This document shows, piece by piece, positions 17,311 through 26,127 of a DNA stretch of 53,585 nucleotides. Positions within the stretch are counted from its first letter, which is position 1. Each line of letters begins with the position of its first letter. The notes under the pieces were generated by a model. That model ran no database searches. It saw only the letters and a list, made by a program, of their open reading frames with translations, and was not told the DNA's origin. This DNA comes from PZPK01 sp041590075 (GTDB taxonomy: Bacteria > Pseudomonadota > Gammaproteobacteria > Pseudomonadales > Oleiphilaceae). The position numbers and the translations under genes were made by a program. The stretch spans positions 1 to 53,585 of the forward strand of contig JBFHUL010000010.1 of the NCBI GenBank assembly GCA_041590075.1, written 5' to 3'.

Positions 17311-18288
17311 ATGTCAGCAGAACGAGAAGAGTATTATGGCGATTTGGCCTTTGAGGCCGAGGCGGAAGGTGTAAGCGAGCAAGAGGAAATTGCAAGTGTT
17401 GTTACCTCCATTGAAAGTCGGAGAACTCGCTCGAGGTCAGATGGACAGTCCTATCGGCAGCTTGATGCAACTCAGATTTACTTGAATGAAATTGGATTTT
17501 CCCCGCTTTTGTCGCCTGAAGAAGAGGTCTACTTTGCGCGTTTAGCGCAGAAAGGTAATGAGGAAGGTCGCAAGCGCATGATTGAGAGTAATCTGCGCTT
17601 GGTTGTGAAGATTGCGCGCCGCTACGTTAATCGTGGCTTGACCTTGCTGGACCTGATCGAAGAAGGCAATCTGGGATTGATTCGTGCGGTCGAAAAGTTT
17701 GACCCGGAACGGGGGTTCCGATTCTCCACTTACGCGACGTGGTGGATTCGTCAGACCATCGAGCGCGCCATCATGAATCAGACGCGCACTATTCGGCTTC
17801 CCATTCATGTTGTGAAAGAATTGAATCTCTATCTCAGAGCGGCACGAGAGCTGACTCAGAAGCTGGATCATGAGCCTTCACCTGAAGAAATAGCGGACTT
17901 GCTCGACAAGCCGGTTGCTGATGTGAAACGCATGCTGGGGTTGAATGAACGCATTACCTCGGTCGACACGCCCATTGGTGGGAATGGTGATAAGTCACTG
18001 CTTGATACGGTTGCCGATGAGTCTGCTTCTGATCCTGCGGAACTACTTCAAGATAGCGATCTCAGAGGGAGTATCGATGGCTGGCTTGACCAACTTTCTG
18101 GTAAGCAGCAAGAGGTGTTGGCTCGTCGCTTTGGATTGCGCGGCTATAAAATGAGTACGCTGGAAGAGGTGGGCAAAGAAATCGGGTTGACACGAGAGCG
18201 TGTGCGCCAGATTCAGGTCGAAGCTCTCAAGCGTTTGCGCGATATTCTCGAGAAGCAGGGTTTGAGCGGTGAGACGCTGTTCAAATAA
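17311..18288 (+). CDS. rpoS: RNA polymerase sigma factor RpoS
   Basis: A 325-residue sigma-38 of stationary phase and general stress. Region 1.2 begins 'YLNEIGFSPLLSPEEE' near residue 57. Region 2 has 'DLIEEGNLGLIRAVEKFDPE' and 'FSTYATWWIRQTIERAI'. Region 3 follows from 'LPIHVVKELN', and region 4.2 has the helix-turn-helix 'STLEEVGKEIGLTRERVRQI'. The ATG at 17311 has GGAG about 9 bases upstream; the open frame extends back to a GTG at 17266 without support. The protein lacks the long non-conserved region of RpoD, supporting RpoS. The 159 bases after nlpD hold no gene. Confidence 0.97.
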   Translation: MSAEREEYYGDLAFEAEAEGVSEQEEIASVVTSIESRRTRSRSDGQSYRQLDATQIYLNEIGFSPLLSPEEEVYFARLAQKGNEEGRKRMIESNLRLVVKIARRYVNRGLTLLDLIEEGNLGLIRAVEKFDPERGFRFSTYATWWIRQTIERAIMNQTRTIRLPIHVVKELNLYLRAARELTQKLDHEPSPEEIADLLDKPVADVKRMLGLNERITSVDTPIGGNGDKSLLDTVADESASDPAELLQDSDLRGSIDGWLDQLSGKQQEVLARRFGLRGYKMSTLEEVGKEIGLTRERVRQIQVEALKRLRDILEKQGLSGETLFK

Positions 18289-18303
18289 CGGTAAATATTA
18301 AAG

Positions 18304-18328
18304 AAAAGGCCGCTGTAGCGGCCTTTTT
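18304..18328. terminator. Bidirectional terminator between rpoS and nth
   Basis: AAAAGGCCGC and GCGGCCTTTT form a 10-bp hairpin with a TGTA loop. T-runs on both strands let it end both rpoS and the converging nth. Confidence 0.9.
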
Positions 18329-18331
18329 CCG

Positions 18332-18970
18332 TTAAAGGTATTCGTTTTTATCTTTAAATTCACAGAGGTCCTCGATAATGCATGCGCCGCACCGGGGCTT
18401 TCTGGCGGTGCAGGTGTAGCGGCCATGCAGAATCAACCAGTGGTGGGCGTCTAGCAAATACTCTTTTGGCACCAGTCGTAGTAGTCTTTTTTCCACTTCA
18501 AGTACGTTCTTTCCAGGTGCTATTTTTGTCCGATTGGATACGCGAAAGATATGGGTGTCTACCGCCATGGCGATGTGACCAAAAGCGGTATTGAGAACCA
18601 CGTTGGCGGTCTTGCGTCCTACTCCGGGTAGTGCTTCCAGCGAGCTTCGATCTTCAGGAACTTGGGAGTTGTGTTGTTTTACTAGGATTTCGCAGGTTCG
18701 GATGATGTTTTCGGCTTTAGTGTTGAACAGGCCGATAGTCTTGATTTCTTGCTTTAAGCCTTCTAATCCAAGCTTTAATATTGCTTCGGGGGTGTTTGCT
18801 TTTGCAAACAGGCCTTTTGTTGCTTTATTAACGCCTTTGTCTGTGGCTTGGGCGGAAAGAATAACGGCAATTAGCAATTCAAAGGGGCTTGTATAGTGAA
18901 GCTCGGTTTCGGGCTTGGGATTTTCTCGCTGGAATCTTGAAAATATTTCGCTGCGTTTGAGCTTATTCAT
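18332..18970 (-). CDS. nth: Endonuclease III
   Basis: A 212-residue base-excision-repair glycosylase/AP lyase acting on oxidised pyrimidines. The helix-hairpin-helix 'LPGVGRKTANVV' contains catalytic Lys120, and Asp138 follows in 'VDTHIFRV'. The [4Fe-4S] loop C187-x6-C194-x2-C197-x5-C203 is intact. It is transcribed divergently from the cold-shock gene and ends at the shared terminator with rpoS. The length equals E. coli Nth (211). Confidence 0.97.
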   Translation of the reverse strand: MNKLKRSEIFSRFQRENPKPETELHYTSPFELLIAVILSAQATDKGVNKATKGLFAKANTPEAILKLGLEGLKQEIKTIGLFNTKAENIIRTCEILVKQHNSQVPEDRSSLEALPGVGRKTANVVLNTAFGHIAMAVDTHIFRVSNRTKIAPGKNVLEVEKRLLRLVPKEYLLDAHHWLILHGRYTCTARKPRCGACIIEDLCEFKDKNEYL

Positions 18971-19011
18971 TTTATCTCGTTAACTATGTTTCTTTAAAAG
19001 TGGAATGGGAG

Positions 19012-19154
19012 TATACTGCGCTTAGCCATGAAAACCCGGCTATATTTGTTATGTCTAGCGTTTCGATTGCCTCTTGTTGTACCTCGTCCTGTAAAACATA
19101 AGTTATATCCAGTTTTTAGGCCCAATTGTATTGTTTATTTTTAAAGGATGACTT
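19012..19154 (+). promoter_or_regulatory. Promoter -10 and long leader of cold-shock gene
   Basis: TATACT at 19012-19017 is a good -10 box; the -35 (TTTCTT at 17 bases) is weak. It predicts an untranslated leader of about 130 bases. Long structured leaders are typical of cspA-family mRNAs and govern cold-induced translation, but I could not identify a specific fold here. AAAGGATG just before the ATG is the ribosome binding site. Confidence 0.45.
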
Positions 19155-19364
19155 ATGTCTGATCGTGTTACTGGTAAAGTTAAATTTTTCAACGAATCTA
19201 AAGGCTTCGGTTTTATCGAGCAAGAAAACGGCCCTGACGTGTTTGTACATTTCAGCGCGATTGACGCTGATGGCTTCAAAACACTGAGCGATGGTCAAGC
19301 GGTTGAATTTACTGTTGGTCAAGGCCAAAAAGGCCCACAGGCTGAAGCAGTTAAGCCTCTGTAA
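19155..19364 (+). CDS. Cold-shock domain protein (CspA family)
   Basis: A 69-residue single cold-shock domain, which binds single-stranded RNA/DNA as a chaperone. The RNA-binding motifs are RNP1 'KGFGFIE' (residues 16-22) and RNP2 'VFVHFSAI' (about 29-36). It is a paralogue of the product at 44224-44433, with about 70% visible identity. A GC-rich hairpin follows. Whether it is cold-induced or constitutive cannot be told from sequence. Confidence 0.95.
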   Translation: MSDRVTGKVKFFNESKGFGFIEQENGPDVFVHFSAIDADGFKTLSDGQAVEFTVGQGQKGPQAEAVKPL

Positions 19365-19378
19365 ATCAGAGTGTTCGG

Positions 19379-19409
19379 GCGGGGGGAGCTCTCCCTCCGC
19401 TTCTGTTTT
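19379..19409 (+). terminator. Terminator after cold-shock gene
   Basis: GCGGGGGGAG pairs with CTCCCTCCGC (one G-T pair) and is followed by TTCTGTTTT, 14 bases after the stop codon. Confidence 0.7.
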
Positions 19410-19518
19410 AAGGCGCAATTCTCTCTAATTCCTTTCTCGCTAGTCCCAGTCGTGCATTAATTCCCTACGAGTGCTATCTTTCGCAACTGTTTTGATGGCC
19501 GTTTGGAAATAAGCATTC

Positions 19519-20763
19519 ATGGTGCCCAAGCTTTTCAATAAAAAAATTCTACTGGGTATTACCGGTGGGATAGCCGCTTATAAATCAGCCGAACTTTGTC
19601 GGCTTTTGGCAAAAGAAGGTGCTGACGTCAGGGTTGTATTGACTAAGGGCGCGCAGGAATTTATTACTCCTCTCACATTGCAGGCCTTGTCGGGCAATCC
19701 CGTGCATACATCGCTATTGGATCCGGAAGCTGAAGCCGGCATGGGGCATATTGAATTGGCGAAGTGGCCTGATCTGATCATAGTCGCTCCCGCTACAGCG
19801 CATTTTATTGCCCAATACTCGCAAGGCATGGCTGGTGACTTACTGTTGACGACTTTGTTGGCCAGCGAAGTGCCCGTTGCGATAGCTCCTGCAATGAATC
19901 AGGCCATGTGGCTTAACGCGCTTACACAGGATAACGTTCGGCGTTTGCAGACTTTGATGGCGCCACGATTTCTTGTTTGGGGGCCGCAAGAGGGCGAGCA
20001 GGCGTGCGGAGATGTTGGTCCTGGTCGTATGGAGGAGCCTGCTTCCCTTATGGAGGGCATCGCGGAATACTTTGGGTGTGTGGAAGCCGCAGGCGATGCG
20101 CAAGGTTTGAACGTGACGATTACTGCGGGGCCAACTCGTGAAGCGATCGATCCCGTGCGCTATATCAGTAATCACAGCTCAGGAAAAATGGGGTTTGCGC
20201 TGGCAAATGCCTTTCAGCGAGCGGGTGCGAACGTCTCCCTCATATCAGGGCCGGTCGGTTTGGATGTGCCCCATGGAGTGCGCTTATTGCAAGTAGACTC
20301 TGCGGCGGAAATGCATAAAGCGGCAATCAATGCATGTCATGAAGGTTGTGATATTTTTATTGCTGCGGCTGCAGTTGCTGACTACCGAGTTGCTGTGCCA
20401 TCTGATCAGAAAATCAAGAAAAGTGGTAGCGAGTCTATGAGTATTGCTTTGGTGCGCAATCCCGACATCGTCGCGGATGTGTCGTCTTTAGAGCAGCGGC
20501 CTTTCACGGTAGGTTTTGCGGCAGAAACTCGGGATGTACTTGCTTATGCCAGAGATAAAATGCAAAGGAAAAAACTGGATATGATTATTGCCAATGACGT
20601 GTCTCGCGGTGACATTGGCTTTAATGCGGATCAGAACGAAGTAGTTGTATTAACGAAGTCGCAAGAACTGCATCTTGAGAAACAGGACAAAAACAAATTG
20701 GCGAACCGTTTAACGACGCAAATAATCGCCACGTTCAGAGGAGATAGAGCGAGTGACGACTAA
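19519..20763 (+). CDS. coaBC: Bifunctional CoaBC (phosphopantothenoylcysteine synthetase/decarboxylase)
   Basis: A 414-residue flavoprotein catalysing two steps of coenzyme A synthesis. CoaC (residues 1-190) has the start 'KKILLGITGGIAAYKSAEL', 'PAMNQAMW' and the active Cys in 'GEQACGDVGPGRM'. CoaB (about 195-405) begins 'VTITAGPTREAIDPVRYISNHSSGKMG' in pieces typical of CTP binding. Its end overlaps dut by 11 bases, which couples CoA and dUTP-pyrophosphatase synthesis as in many proteobacteria. Confidence 0.96.
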   Translation: MVPKLFNKKILLGITGGIAAYKSAELCRLLAKEGADVRVVLTKGAQEFITPLTLQALSGNPVHTSLLDPEAEAGMGHIELAKWPDLIIVAPATAHFIAQYSQGMAGDLLLTTLLASEVPVAIAPAMNQAMWLNALTQDNVRRLQTLMAPRFLVWGPQEGEQACGDVGPGRMEEPASLMEGIAEYFGCVEAAGDAQGLNVTITAGPTREAIDPVRYISNHSSGKMGFALANAFQRAGANVSLISGPVGLDVPHGVRLLQVDSAAEMHKAAINACHEGCDIFIAAAAVADYRVAVPSDQKIKKSGSESMSIALVRNPDIVADVSSLEQRPFTVGFAAETRDVLAYARDKMQRKKLDMIIANDVSRGDIGFNADQNEVVVLTKSQELHLEKQDKNKLANRLTTQIIATFRGDRASDD

Positions 20764-21217
20764 GCCCAGTATTCAGGTCCGTGTGCTGGATTCTCGTATC
20801 GGCAATTCGATTCCCCTACCGCATTATGCAACCAATGGCTCCGCAGGGCTGGATCTTCGCGCATGTCTGGATCAGGAGAGGGTGCTGAGCCCTGGTGAAA
20901 CAATGCTGATTCCGACTGGTTTGGCGATCCACCTTGAGGATCCGGGGTTGGCAGCCATGATCTTGCCGCGTTCAGGGCTAGGTCATAAGCACGGTATTGT
21001 GTTGGGGAATCTGGTTGGCCTGATTGATTCCGATTATCAGGGCGAGTTGATGGTGTCCTGCTGGAATCGCGGTGCAGAGGCGTTTTCAATTTCTGTTGGC
21101 GAACGTATTGCGCAATTAGTCGTTGTCCCCGTGGTTCAGGTGGGCTTTGAGATTGTTGAGACATTCGGTGCCTCTGAACGTGGAACGGGTGGTTTTGGGT
21201 CTACGGGGCGTGATTAG
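20753..21217 (+). CDS. dut: dUTP diphosphatase
   Basis: A 154-residue trimeric dUTPase that hydrolyses dUTP to dUMP, keeping uracil out of DNA. The five motifs are visible: 'AGLDLRA', 'PRSGLGHKHG', 'GLIDSDYQGE', 'GERIAQLV' and C-terminal 'RGTGGFGSTG'. It starts with GTG inside the end of coaBC, with GAGGAG 9 bases upstream. Confidence 0.97.
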   Translation: MTTKPSIQVRVLDSRIGNSIPLPHYATNGSAGLDLRACLDQERVLSPGETMLIPTGLAIHLEDPGLAAMILPRSGLGHKHGIVLGNLVGLIDSDYQGELMVSCWNRGAEAFSISVGERIAQLVVVPVVQVGFEIVETFGASERGTGGFGSTGRD

Positions 21218-21288
21218 CTTTAGTATTCGCTGGAATAAAAGGTGTGCGAGTATAAAATAAAAACTCACTACGGCATGGATTTTAGGGC

Positions 21289-23835
21289 ATGAAGTTCGGA
21301 AAGAAAGATACGGGTGTTGTTAAAAAAGTCGTTGCAGAAGTAGCGCCCAAAAGAAAGGATAAGAGTGCAGTCGTCAAGCCTGGTGGTATTTTTCTGCATG
21401 CATGGGCATGGCAGCCTGCCGCGCTGGTAATTTTGGGCATTGCCATTCTTGCGTGCGTTCTGGAACTCATGTTTTTTGCGCCTCACGAGCGTGCCATTCG
21501 GGGCGACCAGAACCTCCGCACAGTGCTTGCGGCCCAACAGCTGGTTAATACAAAAATCGCTGAGCGTGTGAGTGCCCTACAGTTTGCCTCCGAACAAAAC
21601 CTCTCTGTACTGACATTTCCAGACCTGGTCGCGCTATATGAGTTTGAAAAGTCAGAGTTAAAAAATGTACGCAATACCTATCCGGATTTGAGTTTCGCGA
21701 GTGTGGATATTTTGCGCTCAGCGGTAGAGCAGGAGGAGGTCCTGGTTGAGGGGTTTTACCATGAGAAGCGTTGGTTCTATCAGGTTGCGTTAACCACAGA
21801 AACAGGTCGTGTTTACTTGGCAATTTTTGATGCCCAGCCTCTTGCGGCGTTACTGAAGCTGCCTAAAGAGTTTCCTGGTGGCAGGCTGGCGTTGGTAACG
21901 GGGTCTGGAAGTGCGTTGCGGGATGTGCTGAGTGTTGGAGAGGGGGGCGAGGCGCAGCAGGTAGTGGTCTCTTCTCTCGTTCCACAGTGGTCGATTAAAT
22001 ATGCGCCCGCTCAGCGTGCATGGTTCGAGTTGGATCGCGTCACGCCGGGTTTAGTGTTTTTGATCGCAAGTCTGCTTATCGCGTTGTCGGTTTTGATGCT
22101 CGTGAGACTTCGGATGAATAGCATCAAAGGCGCACTCTTGCTCGCAACCAAATTGATGCGCAATGCGATTTCCGGCGAAGGCAAAAAAAAGGCATTGTTA
22201 CCCTTTGCGGAACTCAATTCCATGGTTGCTGCCGTTACGCAAGCTGCTGGGCAGAAATTACAGGCCCGGGCTGCTAAACCGGTTGAATCAGGTCTGGAAA
22301 AGTCCCATGCAAGTGCGGATGACGCGCCATTATTCGAAGATGACCTCTTGGATTTGGACGTGCTCTCCGAGGCGGAAATGACAACAGATCCTTTGCAGCA
22401 GGATGTTAATGACGGCAATGTGGCGGGAGCCATGGTGGAAGAGGTAGAGCAGTTGGATATCGAAGTACCCCAGTCTATTTTTCGTGCATATGATATACGC
22501 GGTATTGTGGATGATAGTCTAAATGAAGGTGTCGTGGAGCTCATTGGTAAAGCGTTGGCGAGTGAAGCCCTTGCTCAGGGACAAAAAACATTGTGTGTGG
22601 GTTACGATGGGCGTTTGTCGAGTCGTGATTACTGTGAGGCGATTACGCGCGGCATTATCTCGACCGGCGCCGATGTCATTATTGTCGGGCAGGTGCCGAC
22701 GCCGGTGCTTTATTTTGCAACGCATCACCACGAAACTGGCTCGGGGGTAATGATTACCGGTAGCCACAACCCAAGCAACTACAACGGGTTCAAAATGATG
22801 ATTGCCGGCAACACGTTGTCGGGCGAAGATATTCAGAAGTTGTATAACCGCATCGTCTTGCAGGATTTTGCCGAGGGGCAGGGAGCGCGTAGCGAGCAGC
22901 CGGTAGATCGTGACTATCTCAATACCATTTTGGATGATATTGCGGTTGCCGCACCGCTTAAAGTGGTGGTGGACGCGGGTAATGGCGTAGCGGGGGATTT
23001 AGCGCCTGTGCTGATTGAAGAGCTAGGCTGTGAGGTGATTCCGCTATACTGCGACGTGGACGGTACCTTTCCGAATCACCACCCAGACCCCGGTAAGCCG
23101 GAAAACCTTCAGGACTTGATTGCTGCAGTGAAAGAGCATGATGCGGACATAGGTCTCGCCTTTGATGGCGACGGTGACCGGGTGGGTGTGGTTACCAATG
23201 TCGGTAAAATAATTTGGCCAGATCGATTGTTGATGCTGTTTGCGAAAGATGTTGTGGCGCGCAATCCTGGGGCTGACATCATCTATGATGTGAAATGTTC
23301 GCGCCGATTGAGTTCGCTGATTACGAGCTATGGTGGGCGCCCCATTATGTGGAAAACGGGGCACTCTCTCATTAAAGCTAAAATGAAAGAAACCGGTGCG
23401 CTGCTGGCGGGAGAAATGAGTGGCCATGTCTTTTTCAAGGAGCGCTGGTACGGGTTTGACGACGGCTTGTACAGTGCCGCACGGCTGCTGGAAATTCTGG
23501 GTGTGGACGATCGGCCCTCAGATGAAGTATTCGCCGATTTTCCGGAGGATATCAGTACGCCTGAAATCAATATCACGGTCACCGATGAGAGCAAGTTTGC
23601 CATTATTGATAAACTGTGCTCGCTTAAAGATCAGTTTGGTGAAGCGAGCGTCTCTACAATCGACGGTTTGCGCGCAGATTATCCGAATGGCTGGGGCTTG
23701 TGTCGGGCTTCCAATACAACGCCCGTGCTTGTGTTGCGTTTTGAGGCCGACGATGAGGCTGCATTGGAGTCGATCAAGGCTTCTTTCAAGCAGGTGCTAA
23801 AGCAGGTTGATGCCAGCTTGGCTCTCGATTTTTAA
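21289..23835 (+). CDS. algC: Long-form AlgC phosphomannomutase/phosphoglucomutase with membrane-anchored N-terminal extension
   Basis: 848 residues, against about 460 for classical AlgC. Residues about 395-848 are the full alpha-D-phosphohexomutase: 'FRAYDIRGIVDD', phosphoserine Ser492 in 'TGSHNPSNYNG', magnesium loop Asp626-Gly-Asp-Gly-Asp630, sugar loop 'GEMSGHVFF' and phosphate loop 'RASNTTPVLVLR'. It interconverts mannose or glucose 6- and 1-phosphates for LPS and exopolysaccharide. The N-terminal 390 residues hold a transmembrane helix (43-64), a ~185-residue segment that would be periplasmic, a second helix (~250-272) and an acidic linker. Such long AlgC forms are known in other gammaproteobacteria. 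The extension's role is unknown; membrane recruitment is inferred. It lies between dut and argB as in Pseudomonas. Confidence 0.95.
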   Translation: MKFGKKDTGVVKKVVAEVAPKRKDKSAVVKPGGIFLHAWAWQPAALVILGIAILACVLELMFFAPHERAIRGDQNLRTVLAAQQLVNTKIAERVSALQFASEQNLSVLTFPDLVALYEFEKSELKNVRNTYPDLSFASVDILRSAVEQEEVLVEGFYHEKRWFYQVALTTETGRVYLAIFDAQPLAALLKLPKEFPGGRLALVTGSGSALRDVLSVGEGGEAQQVVVSSLVPQWSIKYAPAQRAWFELDRVTPGLVFLIASLLIALSVLMLVRLRMNSIKGALLLATKLMRNAISGEGKKKALLPFAELNSMVAAVTQAAGQKLQARAAKPVESGLEKSHASADDAPLFEDDLLDLDVLSEAEMTTDPLQQDVNDGNVAGAMVEEVEQLDIEVPQSIFRAYDIRGIVDDSLNEGVVELIGKALASEALAQGQKTLCVGYDGRLSSRDYCEAITRGIISTGADVIIVGQVPTPVLYFATHHHETGSGVMITGSHNPSNYNGFKMMIAGNTLSGEDIQKLYNRIVLQDFAEGQGARSEQPVDRDYLNTILDDIAVAAPLKVVVDAGNGVAGDLAPVLIEELGCEVIPLYCDVDGTFPNHHPDPGKPENLQDLIAAVKEHDADIGLAFDGDGDRVGVVTNVGKIIWPDRLLMLFAKDVVARNPGADIIYDVKCSRRLSSLITSYGGRPIMWKTGHSLIKAKMKETGALLAGEMSGHVFFKERWYGFDDGLYSAARLLEILGVDDRPSDEVFADFPEDISTPEINITVTDESKFAIIDKLCSLKDQFGEASVSTIDGLRADYPNGWGLCRASNTTPVLVLRFEADDEAALESIKASFKQVLKQVDASLALDF

Positions 23836-23859
23836 GCTTAATTACGCAAGTTTGGATAG

Positions 23860-24771
23860 ATGATGAGTCTCGATAAAGAATCCGCCATACAGGTTGCCTC
23901 AGTACTGAATAAGGCGCTTCCTTACATTCAGCGTTTTGCCGGTTCCACCATTGTGATCAAGTATGGTGGCAATGCCATGGAAAACGAAGAGTTGAAGAAT
24001 AGTTTTGCCCGCGATGTGGTGCTCATGAAAGCCGTGGGTATGAACCCCATTGTTGTGCATGGTGGGGGGCCTCAAATTGGTGATCTGTTGTCTCGCTTGA
24101 ATATAGAAAGTCACTTTGTCGACGGTATGCGGGTCACCGATGGCGAAACCATGGATGTTGTCGAAATGGTGCTGGGGGGATTGGTCAATAAGGAAATTGT
24201 TGCGCTCATCAACCGCAATGGCGGAAAGGCGGTAGGCCTGACAGGAAAAGACGCCAATTTTATTCGTGCTCGCAAGCTAGAGGTAAAGCGTTCGTCTCCA
24301 GAAGTACAGAAGTCGGAAATTATTGATATTGGTCATGTCGGAGAGGTGAGTGCGATTGATGCGTCGGTAATCAATATGTTGACGCAAAGCGATGTAATAC
24401 CTGTGATTGCTCCCATTGGAGTAGGCGAGAACGGCTCCTCGTACAACATTAATGCCGACTTGGTTGCTGGCAAGGTGGCTGAAGAGTTGCATGCCGAGAA
24501 ATTGATTTTGCTGACCAATATTTCCGGTTTACAGAACAAGCAAGGCGAAGTTCTGACCGGCTTATCAACCAGCCAGGTGGACGACTTGATTGCCGATGGG
24601 ACAATTTATGGTGGGATGTTGCCAAAGATCCATTGTGCGCTGAACGCTGTGAAACAGGGAGTGCAAAGCGCTCATATCATCGACGGACGCGTCAATCACG
24701 CGACATTGCTCGAAATCTTCACCGACGAGGGTGTAGGTACCTTGATATCCAATCACTCGGTATCGCCATGA
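23860..24771 (+). CDS. argB: Acetylglutamate kinase
   Basis: A 303-residue amino-acid kinase phosphorylating N-acetylglutamate, the second step of arginine synthesis. 'IVIKYGGNAM' (phosphate-binding Lys), 'VVHGGGPQI' and 'NADLVAGKVAEEL' are the ATP and substrate motifs. The N-terminal helix 'AIQVASVLNKALPYIQRF' is the one associated with hexameric, arginine-inhibited enzymes. It starts 24 bases after algC. No terminator is evident before the converging GGDEF gene. Confidence 0.97.
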   Translation: MMSLDKESAIQVASVLNKALPYIQRFAGSTIVIKYGGNAMENEELKNSFARDVVLMKAVGMNPIVVHGGGPQIGDLLSRLNIESHFVDGMRVTDGETMDVVEMVLGGLVNKEIVALINRNGGKAVGLTGKDANFIRARKLEVKRSSPEVQKSEIIDIGHVGEVSAIDASVINMLTQSDVIPVIAPIGVGENGSSYNINADLVAGKVAEELHAEKLILLTNISGLQNKQGEVLTGLSTSQVDDLIADGTIYGGMLPKIHCALNAVKQGVQSAHIIDGRVNHATLLEIFTDEGVGTLISNHSVSP

Positions 24772-24789
24772 ACCGTTATTGAATGCTGG

Positions 24790-25872
24790 CTAAATAAATG
24801 TTTCGGTGTTGGACTCTTTGTCCTCTAGGTCGAGCTCGCCCACCACGCGGTTACGGCCCTGTCGTTTTGCTTCATACATGCAGCGGTCGGCACGATGAAT
24901 CAGTTCTTCCGGTTCTTCGCCAAAATGATACAAAGCGGTGCCAATGGAAATGGTGATCGTGCCGAGCTGCATTTTTTCGGCGCTATCTGAAAGCGTTTGT
25001 TTCGCCAGTTTGTCACGAATGTTTTCAGCTACTGTCATAGCGCCCGTGTAGTCGGTTTCAGGTAGTAGAATCGCAAATTCCTCACCGCCAAAGCGCGCTA
25101 CCATATCGCTACCTTTAATGCATTTCTTCAACAGTGTGGCGACGAAGCGAAGTACCTTGTCGCCAATCATATGGCCGAATTTATCGTTAAACTGCTTGAA
25201 GTGATCGATGTCCAAAAGCAGCATGCATAATGGACGATTATCGATTTTGCTGGAGGATATCGCCTGGCCGATTTCCATGTCGAACGCGCGGCGATTGTGA
25301 ACTTTCGTCAGGGCATCCGTTGTGGCTTCGGAATTAAGGCGTGCGATCTCTGCCCGAAGGTTTTTCATTTCTTGCGCCATCGAGGTCAATGACTCTTGCA
25401 TTTGACGCGATGACTCTTCGCGCCGGTGGGTTTCTTCGAGTAATTGATTAATCAGTGCGCGTATTTCGTTCGCATCGTTGGCCGCGTCGACATCGCTGCT
25501 GAACTGGTTCAGGCTATTTGAGTAGCGAATGAGCCCTTCACCTTCCGAGCCGATTTTCCCCAATAATTCATTGACGACCTCGCGGACACTTTCACTGAGC
25601 TTGTTGACCGCAGCTTCCCGAGCGCTGGCGATGTAGCGATTGTAAAGGTCACGATGCAGTTCGTTCGTGTAGTTGGATTTGTTGTGATCAAGAGCTTGAA
25701 TTGCGGCCACTAGCTCGCTATTTTCACCACTAACGTACTCATACCACACGGCATAGTTCTCTGGCGTGGTAGCAATATTGCGTTTATTCATCTCGGGAAG
25801 CGTTTGTTTCAGCAGCGCAACAGCTTTGGTAATATCGCTGCCGTTTGAGTTGCCGGTCGAAAACTGGGGCAT
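24790..25872 (-). CDS. Diguanylate cyclase (GGDEF) with N-terminal helical domain
   Basis: A 360-residue soluble protein. The C-terminal GGDEF domain (about residues 185-345) has the intact active site 'RFGGEEFAILLPE', metal-binding 'LLLDIDHFKQFND' and 'DALTKVHNRRAFD', so it should make c-di-GMP. The inhibitory I-site RxxD is replaced by KGSD five residues before GGEEF, so product inhibition is probably weak. The N-terminus (1-180) is helical without a membrane segment: 'NYAVWYEYVSGENSEL' followed by a long coiled coil. It resembles the DGCs with this N-terminal module known in Pseudomonas. It converges with argB. Confidence 0.93.
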   Translation of the reverse strand: MPQFSTGNSNGSDITKAVALLKQTLPEMNKRNIATTPENYAVWYEYVSGENSELVAAIQALDHNKSNYTNELHRDLYNRYIASAREAAVNKLSESVREVVNELLGKIGSEGEGLIRYSNSLNQFSSDVDAANDANEIRALINQLLEETHRREESSRQMQESLTSMAQEMKNLRAEIARLNSEATTDALTKVHNRRAFDMEIGQAISSSKIDNRPLCMLLLDIDHFKQFNDKFGHMIGDKVLRFVATLLKKCIKGSDMVARFGGEEFAILLPETDYTGAMTVAENIRDKLAKQTLSDSAEKMQLGTITISIGTALYHFGEEPEELIHRADRCMYEAKRQGRNRVVGELDLEDKESNTETFI

Positions 25873-26127
25873 GATCTATGAGAGCCTTAGGTACCAATGG
25901 GAATTGGAGTCACGGTGAACAAACAAAGTTATAGCAGAGTTTGATATGTACGGGAACATCGTGGATGTTAAAACTTATCACCATGCCTGAAAGGGCAAGT
26001 CTCTGTTGCTTTGCTATAGTAGCTATGTGGGGTGCTTTAACTTCACTGCATTACTGGCTGCGTGCCTGAATATCCCATCGCGTATGATGTCACGGTCTTA
26101 TTACTCTCTACAGGGAACGAGTTTGAT

